DNA from: Actinomadura litoris
GTDB lineage: Bacteria; Actinomycetota; Actinomycetes; Streptosporangiales; Streptosporangiaceae
Assembly: GCF_009733595.1 (NCBI RefSeq)
Contig: NZ_WOFH01000010.1
Location: forward strand, 186,001 to 250,000
Direction: 5' to 3'
Length of the DNA: 64,000 nucleotides
A program made the position numbers and the translations under genes. The notes below the pieces were generated by a model. That model had not been told where the DNA came from and did not search any database. It was given only the letters and a program-made list of their open reading frames with translations. Of this stretch, positions 26,576-35,652 are shown in pieces (position 1 is the first letter of the stretch; each line of letters starts with the position of its first letter).

Positions 26576-27154
26576 ATGGGAGTCTCACTCGCCAAGGGCG
26601 GCAACGTCTCGCTGACGAAGGCCGCCCCGAACCTGAGCGCCGTGTCCGTCGGCCTCGGCTGGGACGTGCGCGCCACCACGGGCGCCGACTTCGACCTCGA
26701 CGCCTCGGCGCTGATGCTCGACGCGTCCGGCAAGGTCATGTCCGACCAGCACTTCGTGTTCTTCAACAACCTGAAGAGCCCGGACGGGTCGGTCGAGCAC
26801 ACCGGCGACAACCTGACCGGTGAGGGGGAGGGCGACGACGAGTCGATCAACGTCGACCTCACCGGTGTCCCGGCCGAGTGCGAGCGGGTCGTGTTCCCGG
26901 TGTCGATCTACGACGCCGACAACCGGCAGCAGAACTTCGGCCAGGTCCGCAACGCGTTCATCCGCATCGTCAACCGCGCCGACGGCAACGAGCTCGCCCG
27001 CTTCGACCTCACCGAGGACGCCTCCACCGAGACGGCCATGGTGTTCGGCGAGCTCTACCGCCACAGCGGCGAATGGAAGTTCAGAGCCGTCGGCCAGGGG
27101 TATGCCTCGGGTCTCGCCGGCATCGCGATGGACTTCGGCGTCAACGTCGGCTGA
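26576..27154 (+). CDS. terD: TerD family protein (second copy)
   Basis: The 192-residue paralogue of the preceding gene starts MGVSLAKGGNVSLTK. It shares the FDLDASALMLD and EGEGDDESI acidic loops and the FFNNLKSPDGSVEHTGDN core. The ATG at 26576 with AAGGGAG upstream is preferred to a GTG three codons earlier. Tandem TerD copies are usual in Ter loci and may bind calcium or membranes as partners. The next gene, a TerC-like membrane protein, starts 65 bases downstream on the same strand. Confidence 0.92.
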   Translation: MGVSLAKGGNVSLTKAAPNLSAVSVGLGWDVRATTGADFDLDASALMLDASGKVMSDQHFVFFNNLKSPDGSVEHTGDNLTGEGEGDDESINVDLTGVPAECERVVFPVSIYDADNRQQNFGQVRNAFIRIVNRADGNELARFDLTEDASTETAMVFGELYRHSGEWKFRAVGQGYASGLAGIAMDFGVNVG

Positions 27155-27219
27155 GGGCCGGCCTTCCCCGCACGCCGGCCGGCCCGTCGCGGGCCGTCCT
27201 CCCTAGCAGAAATACGCGC

Positions 27220-28350
27220 ATGATTCTTCGCACCTTCGGGTGGTCCTTCGTCGTCACGGTCGTGGGCCTGCTGATCGCTCTGCTGTACGGCAACGCCACC
27301 GGTCTCGCGCTGGTGGCCGTGCTGGCCGTCCTTGAGATCTCCCTCTCGTTCGACAACGCCGTGGTCAACGCCAAGGTCCTCGACCGGATGAGCGAGTTCT
27401 GGCAGAAGATCTTCCTGACCGTCGGCATCGCCATCGCCGTGTTCGGCATGCGGCTGGTGTTCCCGCTGCTCATCGTGGGGATCACCGCCAAGCTGAACCC
27501 CGTCGAGGCCGTCGACCTGGCGCTCAACGACTCCCACCGGTACCACGAGCTGATGAACGACGCCTACCCGATGATCGCGGCGTTCGGCGGCATGTTCCTG
27601 ATGATGCTCTTCCTGGACTTCGTGTTCGAGGAGCGGGCCGAGAAGTGGCTGCCGTGGCTGGAGAAGCCGCTCGCCCGGATCGGCAAGCTGGACCAGCTCG
27701 CGGTGGTCGTCGCGGGCGGCTCGCTGGCGTTCGTGGCGTGGCTGTCGGCCGACGACCCGGGCAACGTCATGATCGCGGGTGTGCTCGGCATGGTGACCTA
27801 CATCCTGGTCAACGGGCTGGGCGAGCTGTTCTCCGAGGCGGGCGACGACGAGGACGACGAGGACGGGGACGAGGACGGCGCGGAGGGCGCCGAGCGGGGC
27901 TCGTCCGGGCGGTCCGGGCCGAGTCCGCTGGCGCTCGCCACCGGCAAGGCGGGGTTCTTCCTGTTCCTCTACCTGGAGGTCCTGGACGCCTCGTTCAGCT
28001 TCGACGGCGTCATCGGCGCGTTCGCGATCAGCACCGACCCGATCATCATCGCGCTGGGCCTCGGCATCGGCGCCATGTACATCCGGTCGCTGACGGTGTT
28101 CCTCGTCCGCAAGGGCACCCTGCACGAGTACGTCTACCTGGAGCACGGCGCGCACTGGGCGATCGGCGCGCTGGCCGTCTGCATGCTGGTCAGCATCGGC
28201 CACCACGTCCCCGAGTGGATCACCGGTGGGCTCGGCGCGGGCCTGATCATCGCCGCGTTCGTGTCGTCGGTGGTCCGCAACCGGGGCGCGGGCGGCGGTC
28301 CGGCCGCCGAGGCCGGTGAGGACGAACGGCTCCACGCGGGCAAGGTCTGA
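27220..28350 (+). CDS. TerC-like integral membrane protein (DUF475)
   Basis: The 376-residue protein has about nine transmembrane helices, among them SFVVTVVGLLIALLYG, GLALVAVLAVLEISLSFDNAVV and AIAVFGMRLVFPLLIVG. The Asp/Asn motif LSFDNAVVNAKVL, repeated in part as FSFDGVIGAFAI, is the signature of TerC/DUF475 proteins, whose acidic residues lie inside the membrane and may handle Mn2+, Ca2+ or other cations. An acidic cytoplasmic loop (about residues 205-225, DDEDDEDGDEDGAE) is notable. Its position among terD genes supports a TerC role. The ATG at 27220 is the only good start. Confidence 0.9.
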   Translation: MILRTFGWSFVVTVVGLLIALLYGNATGLALVAVLAVLEISLSFDNAVVNAKVLDRMSEFWQKIFLTVGIAIAVFGMRLVFPLLIVGITAKLNPVEAVDLALNDSHRYHELMNDAYPMIAAFGGMFLMMLFLDFVFEERAEKWLPWLEKPLARIGKLDQLAVVVAGGSLAFVAWLSADDPGNVMIAGVLGMVTYILVNGLGELFSEAGDDEDDEDGDEDGAEGAERGSSGRSGPSPLALATGKAGFFLFLYLEVLDASFSFDGVIGAFAISTDPIIIALGLGIGAMYIRSLTVFLVRKGTLHEYVYLEHGAHWAIGALAVCMLVSIGHHVPEWITGGLGAGLIIAAFVSSVVRNRGAGGGPAAEAGEDERLHAGKV

Positions 28351-28458
28351 GCGGCGGGGTCCGGCCGGCTCTGATCAGCCGGGTTTGATCAGCCGGGCCT
28401 TGCCGAAGCGTTCTCACCCCGCGTTCATCCGTAGGAATCACCACCGAAGGAGCCGACG

Positions 28459-29037
28459 ATGTCGATCTCGTTGCAGAAGGGGCAGAGGGTCTCCCTGGAC
28501 AAGCCCGGCGGAGGCACGCTCACCCGGGTCAGGATGGGCCTCGGCTGGGACGCGGTCGCCAAGAAGGGCCGGTTCGGCAAGTCCAAGGCCCAGTCCATCG
28601 ACCTGGACGCGTCCTGCCTGCTGTTCGACGGCAGCGGCAACCTCGCCGACCAGGTGTGGTTCCGCCAGCTCCGCAGCAAGGACGGCTCGGTCCTGCACAC
28701 CGGCGACAACCTGACCGGCGCGGGCGAGGGCGACGACGAGGTCATCAACGTCGACCTCCAGGGCGTCCCCGCGAACGTCGTCCAACTGGTGTTCACCGTG
28801 AACTCCTTCACCGGCCAGGACTTCTCGCAGATCGAGAACGCGTTCTGCCGCCTGGTGGACGAGAGCACCGGGCAGGAGATCGCCCGCTACGACCTGAGCG
28901 GCGCGGGCGAGCACAACGCGCAGATCATGGCGAAGGTGTCGCGGGACGGGGCGGGCTGGTCGATGACGGCGATCGGCGCGACCGCGAACGGCCGCACGTT
29001 CCAGCACCTCCTCCCGGACGTGGCGCCGCACCTGTGA
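28459..29037 (+). CDS. TerD family protein (third, divergent copy)
   Basis: The 192-residue TerD protein starts MSISLQKGQRVSLDKPGG and has the SIDLDASCLLFD and GAGEGDDEVINVDL acidic loops, but differs from the other two copies (ADQVWFRQLRSKDGSVLHTGDN). It resembles the TerZ/TerX-like branch. It probably works with the TerC-like protein and the other TerD copies. It is followed by a 241-base gap before the enzyme genes. Confidence 0.9.
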   Translation: MSISLQKGQRVSLDKPGGGTLTRVRMGLGWDAVAKKGRFGKSKAQSIDLDASCLLFDGSGNLADQVWFRQLRSKDGSVLHTGDNLTGAGEGDDEVINVDLQGVPANVVQLVFTVNSFTGQDFSQIENAFCRLVDESTGQEIARYDLSGAGEHNAQIMAKVSRDGAGWSMTAIGATANGRTFQHLLPDVAPHL

Positions 29038-29097
29038 CACCGGCCGTACCGCCGGTCTGAACGCGGGGGCGCGGGGTTCGGGGCCCACGGGGGATTT

Positions 29098-29123
29098 GTG
29101 ACGAACGGTGACAGTATCGTCAC
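29098..29123. promoter_or_regulatory. Inverted repeat upstream of the Ter-linked enzyme operon
   Basis: GTGACG (29098-29103) and CGTCAC (29118-29123) form a dyad with a second GTGAC between them. It is about 155 bases before the next gene and might be an operator or part of the promoter of the enzyme operon. The rest of 29038-29278 shows nothing else. Confidence 0.35.
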
Positions 29124-29278
29124 GTGCCGTTCCAGTGGGGTCGATCCGCGCTTCCCGTGCCCGGTGCCACCGGTGAATGCATGCCCTCGGCGTCTATTCT
29201 TGAAGGGTTCCGGGGGAGGGTCCGATAGGCGGCCGACGATCCGCGCGCAGCGGTCTGATCCTGAGGGGAACTTTGTGA

Positions 29279-30436
29279 ATGCGGCATTTCGATCACGTTG
29301 ACACCGCGCATCGCAAGCACCTCTTCTACCGGCATCCGCGGTGCTTCGACCGGCACGACGAGCCGGAGGTGCTCGCGGTCGCGCTGGGCGCGACGCTCTA
29401 CTGCCCCGCGACGCGTCCCCTCCTCGCCGGCGACATCGAGAAGGCCGCGCGGCGGGGCGTGATGAGCATGGTCGTGTGCCTGGAGGACTCGGTCGCCGAC
29501 GACGAGGTCCCGGCGGCCGAGGCCAACGCGGTGGCGCAGCTGCGGGAGCTGCGGCGCCGCGGCACCGAGCTGCCGCTGCTGTTCATCCGGATCCGCGAGC
29601 CCGGCCAGGTGGGCGACCTGATCGCCCGGCTCGGGGAGGCCGCGTCGCTGGTCACCGGGTTCGTCCTGCCGAAGTTCACGGGCGTGACGGGTGGAGCGTT
29701 CCTGGAGGCGCTGGAGGAGACGTCCGCGCGCACCGGGCTGCGGCTGCTGGCGATGCCGGTGATCGAGAGCCCGGAGGCGGTGTACAGCGAGACGCGCACC
29801 GAGCTGCTGAACGACGTGGCGCGGCTGCTCGCCAAGCACCGGGAGCGGATCCTCGCGGTGCGGCTCGGCGCCACCGATATGTCGGCGGCCTACGGGCTGC
29901 GCCGCCCGCCGGACCTGACGATCTACGACATCCGCCCGGTCGCGAGCGTGATCTGCGACGTCGTCAACGTCCTCGGCCGCGTGGACGGCAGCGGGTTCGT
30001 CGTGACGGGCCCGGTGTGGGAGTACTTCTCGGCGGGCGAGCGGATGTTCAAGCCGCAGCTGCGGCAGTCGCCGTTCGACCGGCAGCACGCCGCGCCGCTG
30101 CGGCAGCGGCTGATCACCTCCGACCTGGACGGGCTGATCCGCGAGGTGCACCTGGACAAGGCGAACGGCCTCACCGGCAAGACCGTGATCCATCCGAGCC
30201 ATGTGGCGGCCGTGCACGCACTGTCGGTCGTGACGCACGAGGAGTACAGCGACGCCGCCGACATCCTGGGCGTCGCCGGAGGGGGCGTCATGGCCAGCGC
30301 GTACGCGAACAAGATGAACGAGGCGAAGCCGCACCGCGCGTGGGCGGAGCGGCTGATGCTGCGCGCCCGGGTGTTCGGGGTCGCGGCCGAGGACGTCACG
30401 TTCGTCGAGCTGCTGGACGCGGCGGGCAGCCGGTGA
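29279..30436 (+). CDS. CitE-like HpcH/HpaI aldolase/citrate lyase family enzyme (Ter-linked)
   Basis: The 385-residue TIM-barrel protein contains VVCLEDSVADDEV (acidic metal site), the LPKFTG and MPVIESPEAV strands, RLGATDMSAAYGLRRP and a C-terminal GKTVIHPSHV, the citrate-lyase beta family pattern for C-C lyase or synthase chemistry. It lacks the acyl carrier context of citrate lyase. It is the first of four overlapping genes whose order (CitE-like, PRTase_2/TRSP, StiP, HAD) matches the enzyme module predicted to make a nucleoside-like metabolite in Ter systems. The reaction is not proven. Its stop overlaps the next start (GTGA). Confidence 0.88.
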   Translation: MRHFDHVDTAHRKHLFYRHPRCFDRHDEPEVLAVALGATLYCPATRPLLAGDIEKAARRGVMSMVVCLEDSVADDEVPAAEANAVAQLRELRRRGTELPLLFIRIREPGQVGDLIARLGEAASLVTGFVLPKFTGVTGGAFLEALEETSARTGLRLLAMPVIESPEAVYSETRTELLNDVARLLAKHRERILAVRLGATDMSAAYGLRRPPDLTIYDIRPVASVICDVVNVLGRVDGSGFVVTGPVWEYFSAGERMFKPQLRQSPFDRQHAAPLRQRLITSDLDGLIREVHLDKANGLTGKTVIHPSHVAAVHALSVVTHEEYSDAADILGVAGGGVMASAYANKMNEAKPHRAWAERLMLRARVFGVAAEDVTFVELLDAAGSR

Positions 30437-31794
30437 CCTGGCCGGGGGAGTGGGTCGCGGCCCGCCTGGACGTACGGCTGGCCGACGGCGCGGCGGCGGC
30501 CGGTGCGGGGCTGGCCGATCTGGCCGATCTGGCCGATCTGGTCGGGCTCGCGGTCCGGCGGAACCCGCGCCGGGCGCATCTGCTGGTGTCGGCCGTGCTG
30601 GGCAAGCACGTCCCGACCGACCCGCGCCTCGTCTACGGTGCGGGGCTCCTGCTGGGCGATCTCGTGCGCGCGCGGCTGCGCCCGGAGGAGCCCCGCGGCG
30701 GGAGGTTCCTCACCGGCGCGCTCCGCGGCGTGGACGGCGCGGCCGCACGGCTCCGCGACGCCCTGCGGACGCCCGCCGCGCCCGTGGACGCCTTCGTGCT
30801 CGGCTACGCGGAAACGGCGACGGCGCTGGGGCATTCCGTCGCGGACGCTCTGGGCGGCGCCTACTACCTGCACTCCACGCGCCGTCCGGTCGGGGGCTTC
30901 TCCACCTACGGCGGGTTCGAGGAGGAGCACAGCCACGCCACGAGCCATCTGCTGCTGCCGGGCGACCCGTCCGCGCTGGACCGGGACGTGCCCGCCGTGC
31001 TGGTGGACGACGAGCTGTCCACGGGGCGGACCGTCCTCAACACGATCGAGGCGCTGCACGCCGTCCGCCCGCGCCGCCATTACGTGCTGGCCGCGCTGGT
31101 CGACCTGAGGGGCGAGGACGACCGCGCCCGCATGCGGGCGCTGGCCGACCGCCTGGGCGTGCGCATAGACGCCGTGGCGCTCGCCCACGGCCGTGTGGAA
31201 CTGCCGGAGGGGGTTCTGGAGGCGGGGCAGGCGCTCGTGGCCGAACTGTCCACCCGGGCCTTGCCGGAGGCCGCCCCGGGCCGCTTCGACGTGACCCGCG
31301 TGTCCGTGCACTGGCCGCGCGGCCTGCCGGACGGCGGGCGGCACGGGTTCCTGCCCTCCCACCGCGCGCACCTGGAGAAGGAACTGCCGCGCATGGGCGA
31401 CGCCCTCAAGGGGCACCTCGGCGGCGCCGCCCGCGTGCTCGTGCTCGGCTTCGAGGAACTGATGTACGCGCCCCTGCGGCTGGCGGAGGCGCTCGCGGAC
31501 GCGCTGCCGGGCGTGGACGTCCGGTACTCGACGACGAGCCGGTCGCCCGTCCTGGCCGTGGACGACCCGGGCTACGCGATCAGGTCCCGGCTGGCCTTCC
31601 CCGCGCACGACGACCCCGCCGACGGCACACGGGAGCGCTACGCCTACAACGTGGACGCGTCCTTCGACACGATCGTGTTCGTCGTGGACGACGTCGGCGA
31701 CACCGGCGACCTCGCCCAGGGCCTCCTGGAGATGCTGCGAGCGCTCGCCCCGGTGCTGCTGGTGACCGTCCCCTCCCACCGGAGCACGCCGTGA
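30433..31794 (+). CDS. Phosphoribosyltransferase with C-terminal TRSP domain (PRTase_2/TRSP)
   Basis: The 453-residue protein has a phosphoribosyltransferase domain with the PRPP-binding loop AVLVDDELSTGRTVLNT (about residues 195-210) and GFSTYGGFEEEHSHATSHLL before it. A C-terminal TRSP domain follows, named for its motif, seen here in TTSRSPVLAVDD, together with a VVDDVGDTG segment. Both are known mainly from Ter-linked clusters. It likely attaches a ribose phosphate to an unknown base. A GTG start overlapping the CitE-like stop, and a stop overlapping the next GTG, give a tightly coupled operon. Confidence 0.87.
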   Translation: MTWPGEWVAARLDVRLADGAAAAGAGLADLADLADLVGLAVRRNPRRAHLLVSAVLGKHVPTDPRLVYGAGLLLGDLVRARLRPEEPRGGRFLTGALRGVDGAAARLRDALRTPAAPVDAFVLGYAETATALGHSVADALGGAYYLHSTRRPVGGFSTYGGFEEEHSHATSHLLLPGDPSALDRDVPAVLVDDELSTGRTVLNTIEALHAVRPRRHYVLAALVDLRGEDDRARMRALADRLGVRIDAVALAHGRVELPEGVLEAGQALVAELSTRALPEAAPGRFDVTRVSVHWPRGLPDGGRHGFLPSHRAHLEKELPRMGDALKGHLGGAARVLVLGFEELMYAPLRLAEALADALPGVDVRYSTTSRSPVLAVDDPGYAIRSRLAFPAHDDPADGTRERYAYNVDASFDTIVFVVDDVGDTGDLAQGLLEMLRALAPVLLVTVPSHRSTP

Positions 31795-32930
31795 ACCTCC
31801 CCACGCCGCTCTACGGCCCGCACTTCGGCAGCTATCCGGCGGAGGACGTCGCGTGGCTGCTCAAGGACCTGTCCCACGCGCGCCTGGAGGCGCCCACCGA
31901 GGAACGCGAGGCGGCGATCCAGGCGGGCCGCGCGCACTACGCCGAGTCGCTGCCGGTGGAGTACCAGCCGGGCCCCGAGTACCGGCGGCTGTTCCAGCGG
32001 ACGCTGGAGGAGTCGGCGGAGCGGCTCGCCTACGCGGCGGGCCTGGTCGGCGAGACGATCCTCGCCGAGCGCGGCCCGGACGCCGTCCTCGCCTCGCTGG
32101 CCCGCGCCGGGACGCCGGTCGGGATCCTCGTCCGCCGCTGGGCGCGGTTCGCCCACGGCCTCGACCTGCCGCACTACGCCGTCAGCATCGTCCGGGGGCG
32201 GGGCGTCGACACCGTCGCGCTGCGGTACCTGGCCGAGCACCACGACCCGTCCGCGGTCATGTTCGTGGACGGCTGGACGGGCAAGGGCGCCATCTCCCGC
32301 CAGCTCATCGCCGCGCTGTCCGAGGACGCCCCCTGCGGGGACGTCGCCGCCCGGTTCTCGCCGGACCTCGCCGTCCTGGCCGACCCGGGGCGGTGCACGC
32401 CCCTCTACGGGACCAGGGACGATTTCCTGATCCCGTCGGCGTGCCTGAACTCCACCGTGTCCGGTCTCGTCAGCCGGACGGTCCTGAACGACGAACTGAT
32501 CGGCCCCGGTGACTTCCACGGGGCGAAGTTCTATGCGGACCTCGCCGCCGACGACGTCTCCGCCCATTTCCTCGACACCGTGTGCGCGCGCTTCGCGGAC
32601 GTCGCCGAGCGGGTCGCGAAGGACTTCCCGGACCTGCGCGCATCCGACCGCGCCCCCGACTGGTCGGGGTGGGAGGCGGTCCGCAGGGTCGGCGCCGCCC
32701 ACGGCGTGGACGACCTCAACCTCATCAAGCCGGGCGTGGGGGAGACCACCCGGGTGCTGCTGCGCCGCGTCCCCTGGAAGGTGCTCGCCCGCCCCGGCGC
32801 CGAGGCCGATCTGACGCATATCCGCGTCCTCGCGGAGGAACGCGGCGTGCCCGTCCTGGAAACGGACGACATCCCGTACGCGTGCGTGGGCCTGATCCAC
32901 CCCAAGTTCGGCAAGGGAGCCGTCCAGTGA
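31791..32930 (+). CDS. StiP-type protein (PRTase_1/cysteine protease StiP, with PELOTA-like end)
   Basis: The 379-residue protein has MFVDGWTGKGAISRQL (PRTase-like or P-loop-like turn) and IPSACLNSTVSGLVSRTV, with the conserved Cys that led to the name cysteine protease StiP. A C-terminal segment (VGETTRVLLRRVPWKVL to CVGLIHPKFGKG) resembles the PELOTA RNA-binding domain. Family descriptions disagree: one predicts a phosphoribosyltransferase, the other a protease. The Ter-module context favours the first. The GTG at 31791 overlaps the previous stop. Confidence 0.85.
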   Translation: MNLPTPLYGPHFGSYPAEDVAWLLKDLSHARLEAPTEEREAAIQAGRAHYAESLPVEYQPGPEYRRLFQRTLEESAERLAYAAGLVGETILAERGPDAVLASLARAGTPVGILVRRWARFAHGLDLPHYAVSIVRGRGVDTVALRYLAEHHDPSAVMFVDGWTGKGAISRQLIAALSEDAPCGDVAARFSPDLAVLADPGRCTPLYGTRDDFLIPSACLNSTVSGLVSRTVLNDELIGPGDFHGAKFYADLAADDVSAHFLDTVCARFADVAERVAKDFPDLRASDRAPDWSGWEAVRRVGAAHGVDDLNLIKPGVGETTRVLLRRVPWKVLARPGAEADLTHIRVLAEERGVPVLETDDIPYACVGLIHPKFGKGAVQ

Positions 32931-33733
32931 CCGTCCTGGTGTGCGCGGACCTCGACCGCACGCTCATCTACTCCGCCGCCGCGTTCGCCCTGGAGGGGCC
33001 CGACGAGGCCATGCCGCGCCTGCTCTGCGTCGAGTTCTACCAGGGCGCCCCGCTCTCCTACGTCACGGAGACGGCCGCGCAGACCCTGGAGGCGCTCGCC
33101 AGGGCCGCCGCGTTCGTGCCCACGACGACGCGGACGCCCGAGCAGTACGGCCGCGTCCACCTGCTGGAGAAGCCGCCCGCCTACGCGATCTGCGCGAACG
33201 GCGGGCACCTGCTCGTGGACGGCCAGGACGACCCGTCCTGGTCGGCCGAGGTCCGCGCCCGGGTCGGCTCCGGATGCGCGCCGCTCGCCGAGGTCCAGGA
33301 CCACCTGGTCCGCGTCGGCGGCGACTTCGTCCTGAAGCGCCGCACCGCCTCCGGCCTGTTCGCCTACCTGGTCGTCGACCGCGCCGCGCTCCCCGCCGGC
33401 TGGGTCGAGGACCTCACCGGCTGGTGCGCCGAACGCGGCTGGCGCACGTCCCTCCAGGGGCGCAAGGTCTACTGCCTGCCCGCGTCGCTGACCAAGTCGG
33501 CCGCCGCCGCCGAGGTCGCCCGCCGCACCGGCGCGTCCCGCATGCTCGCCGCCGGGGACTCGCTGCTGGACGCCGAACTGCTCGCCGCGGCCGCCGCGTC
33601 CGTCCGTCCTGCGCACGGCGAACTGCACGACACCGGCTGGACGTCGCCGACCGCCGCCGTCACCGCGTCCCGCGGGATCCGCGCGGGCGAGGAGATCGCC
33701 GCCCGGCTCCTCGACCTCGTCGCGTCGGAATAA
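32927..33733 (+). CDS. HAD family phosphatase (Ter-linked)
   Basis: The 268-residue protein has the HAD motif I CADLDRTLIYS (Asp nucleophile and second Asp), a cap region, the KxxA stretch SLTKSAAAAEVARRTGAS, and motif IV MLAAGDSLLDAELL. It is probably the phosphatase that removes a 5' phosphate at the end of the Ter-linked pathway, or a sugar phosphatase. It is the last gene of the four-gene operon; its GTG overlaps the StiP stop. Confidence 0.86.
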   Translation: MTVLVCADLDRTLIYSAAAFALEGPDEAMPRLLCVEFYQGAPLSYVTETAAQTLEALARAAAFVPTTTRTPEQYGRVHLLEKPPAYAICANGGHLLVDGQDDPSWSAEVRARVGSGCAPLAEVQDHLVRVGGDFVLKRRTASGLFAYLVVDRAALPAGWVEDLTGWCAERGWRTSLQGRKVYCLPASLTKSAAAAEVARRTGASRMLAAGDSLLDAELLAAAAASVRPAHGELHDTGWTSPTAAVTASRGIRAGEEIAARLLDLVASE

Positions 33734-33832
33734 TCACAACAAATAGGACAATCGGCGCCAGGGGCTCGTCGTGGGCCGCTTCCCCGGTCACAATCACGGT
33801 GAGGATCCGAGCGGGGAGGTCACCCTGAGCGC

Positions 33833-35152
33833 ATGAGCCCCCGACTCACCGGCGACGAGACCGCGCTGTGGCAGGCCGCGGCCCGCGTGCTGGACGCCAA
33901 CTGGACCGGTGCCGCCACCGCCGCGTCCCCCGGCCTCTACCCGCACCAGTGGAGCCTCGACTCCGCCTTCGTGAGCATGGGCCTGGCCCGCCACCGCCCC
34001 GCCCGCGCCGAGGCCGAGCTGCTGTCGCTGTTCCGGGGCCAGTGGGCGGACGGGATGCTCCCGCACCTCGTCTTCAACACCACCCTCGCCCGGCGCGCGT
34101 TCTTCCCGGGGCCCGACCTGTGGCGCAGCGAGGACCAGCCGGGCGCGCCCCGGGGCGTGCACACCTCCGGCCTCACCCCGCCCCCGCTGCACGCCCTCGC
34201 CGCGCTCCGCCTGTACGAGTGCGCCGCCGACGGGGACGCCGGCCGCGCGTTCCTCGCCCGCCTCTACCCGATGCTCGTCGCCCAGCACCGCTACCTCGCC
34301 CGCCACCGCGACCTCGGCTCCGGCGGCCTCATCGCGATCTGCCACCCCTGGGAGTCGGGCCAGGACAACAGCCCCGCCTGGGACCGGCCCCTCGCCGCGC
34401 TCCAGCTCCCGCCCACCGCCTACGCGCCCGCCCGCGTCCCCCGCGCCCACCCCACCGGCGAGGACCACGACCGCTACGTCCGCCTCGTCACCCTCATGCG
34501 CGACGCCGGATACCGGCCCGGCTACCTCCGCGACGCGCACCCGTTCGCCGTCGAGGACCCCCTGGTCAACGCCACCTACCTCGCCTCGACCCACGCCCTC
34601 GCCGAACTCGCGGCGCTCGTCGGCGCCGACCCCGCCCCCCACCGCGACGGCGCGCAGCGCATCCACGACGCCCTCCTCGACCGGCTCTGGGACGCCGAGA
34701 CCGGCTGCTTCCGGGGCCGCGACCTGCGCGACGGCCGCCTGCTGCCCGTCATCACGGCGGGCTCGTTCGGCCCCCTGCTGGACCCGGGGCTGCCGTCCCC
34801 GATCGTGCGCAGCCTCGTCGACCTGCTCCTGTCGGCCCGCTTCGCCGGGGCCGCCGGATACCCCGTCCCCACCTGCGACATCCAGGCCCCCGCCTTCGAC
34901 CGCGGCGGCTACTGGCGCGGCCCCACCTGGGTGAGCACGAACTGGCTGCTGTGGTACGGCTCCCTCGGCCACGGCCTGCCGGTGATCGCCGACCTGCTCT
35001 ACGGGTCGACGATGCGCCTCGTCCGCCAGTCCGGCTTCCGCGAGTTCTTCGACCCCTTCGACGGGACCGGCCGCGGCTCCCACGACCACTCCTGGTCGGC
35101 CGCCCTCGTCCTGGACCTCCTCGGCGCCCGGCACGCCCCCCAGGCCGTCTGA
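33833..35152 (+). CDS. MGH1-like glycoside hydrolase (glucosylglycerate/mannosylglycerate hydrolase-type)
   Basis: The 439-residue cytoplasmic (alpha/alpha)6-barrel protein has PHQWSLDSAFVSMGL, the catalytic acid loop HPWESGQDNSPAWD and FDRGGYWRGPTWVSTNWLL, as in GH63-related MGH1 hydrolases. These cleave mannosyl- or glucosylglycerate, compatible solutes in stress, though relatives with other substrates exist. The gap of 99 bases to the HAD gene and the lack of overlap suggest a separate transcript, although a stress link to the Ter locus is possible. The ATG at 33833 is at the start of the domain. Confidence 0.85.
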   Translation: MSPRLTGDETALWQAAARVLDANWTGAATAASPGLYPHQWSLDSAFVSMGLARHRPARAEAELLSLFRGQWADGMLPHLVFNTTLARRAFFPGPDLWRSEDQPGAPRGVHTSGLTPPPLHALAALRLYECAADGDAGRAFLARLYPMLVAQHRYLARHRDLGSGGLIAICHPWESGQDNSPAWDRPLAALQLPPTAYAPARVPRAHPTGEDHDRYVRLVTLMRDAGYRPGYLRDAHPFAVEDPLVNATYLASTHALAELAALVGADPAPHRDGAQRIHDALLDRLWDAETGCFRGRDLRDGRLLPVITAGSFGPLLDPGLPSPIVRSLVDLLLSARFAGAAGYPVPTCDIQAPAFDRGGYWRGPTWVSTNWLLWYGSLGHGLPVIADLLYGSTMRLVRQSGFREFFDPFDGTGRGSHDHSWSAALVLDLLGARHAPQAV

Positions 35153-35169
35153 TCGCCTACGGTTGGGGC

Positions 35170-35652
35170 ATGCGCCTACTCCGAGGCCGGGTGCCCGCCG
35201 GCGTCACCCTGGAACGCGGCGAACGCGTCCTCGCCTCCGCCGCCACCCGGGGCGGCTCCCACGTCGCGGCCACCACCACGGCCCTGCACGTCCCGACCCC
35301 CGAGGGCGGCTTCACCCGCGTCCCGTGGGAGCGCGTCGACCACGCCTCCTGGAAGGACGGCTGGCTCCACGTCCAGGAGACCTCGGGGGGCGCCGAGCAC
35401 CACGTCCGCCTGACCGACCCGGGCTCGGTCCCCGAGACCGTCCGCGAACGCGTCACCGCGACCGTCGCCGTCAGCCACCAGGCGCGGCTCCCCGGCGGCG
35501 GCAAGGTCCGCATCGCCGGCCGCCGCCCCGCCACCGGCGGCGACGTCCGCTGGTCCTTCGTCTTCGAGGCGGGCCTCGACCCGGACGACCCGGGCCTGCG
35601 CGCCCAGGCCGAGCAGATCCTGGAGGACCTGCGCCGCCAGACCGGCCTCTAA
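35170..35652 (+). CDS. Conserved hypothetical protein, small actinobacterial PH-like fold
   Basis: The 160-residue soluble protein has a beta-strand-rich first half (VTLERGERVLASAATRGGSHVAATTTALHVPT followed by RVPWERVDHASWKDGWLHVQE) that looks like a small PH-like lipid/protein-binding fold. A C-terminal helix (LRAQAEQILEDLRRQTGL) follows. I do not recognise a named family. It begins 17 bases after the glycosidase gene and ends overlapping the convergent YtxH-like gene by four bases. Confidence 0.7.
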   Translation: MRLLRGRVPAGVTLERGERVLASAATRGGSHVAATTTALHVPTPEGGFTRVPWERVDHASWKDGWLHVQETSGGAEHHVRLTDPGSVPETVRERVTATVAVSHQARLPGGGKVRIAGRRPATGGDVRWSFVFEAGLDPDDPGLRAQAEQILEDLRRQTGL

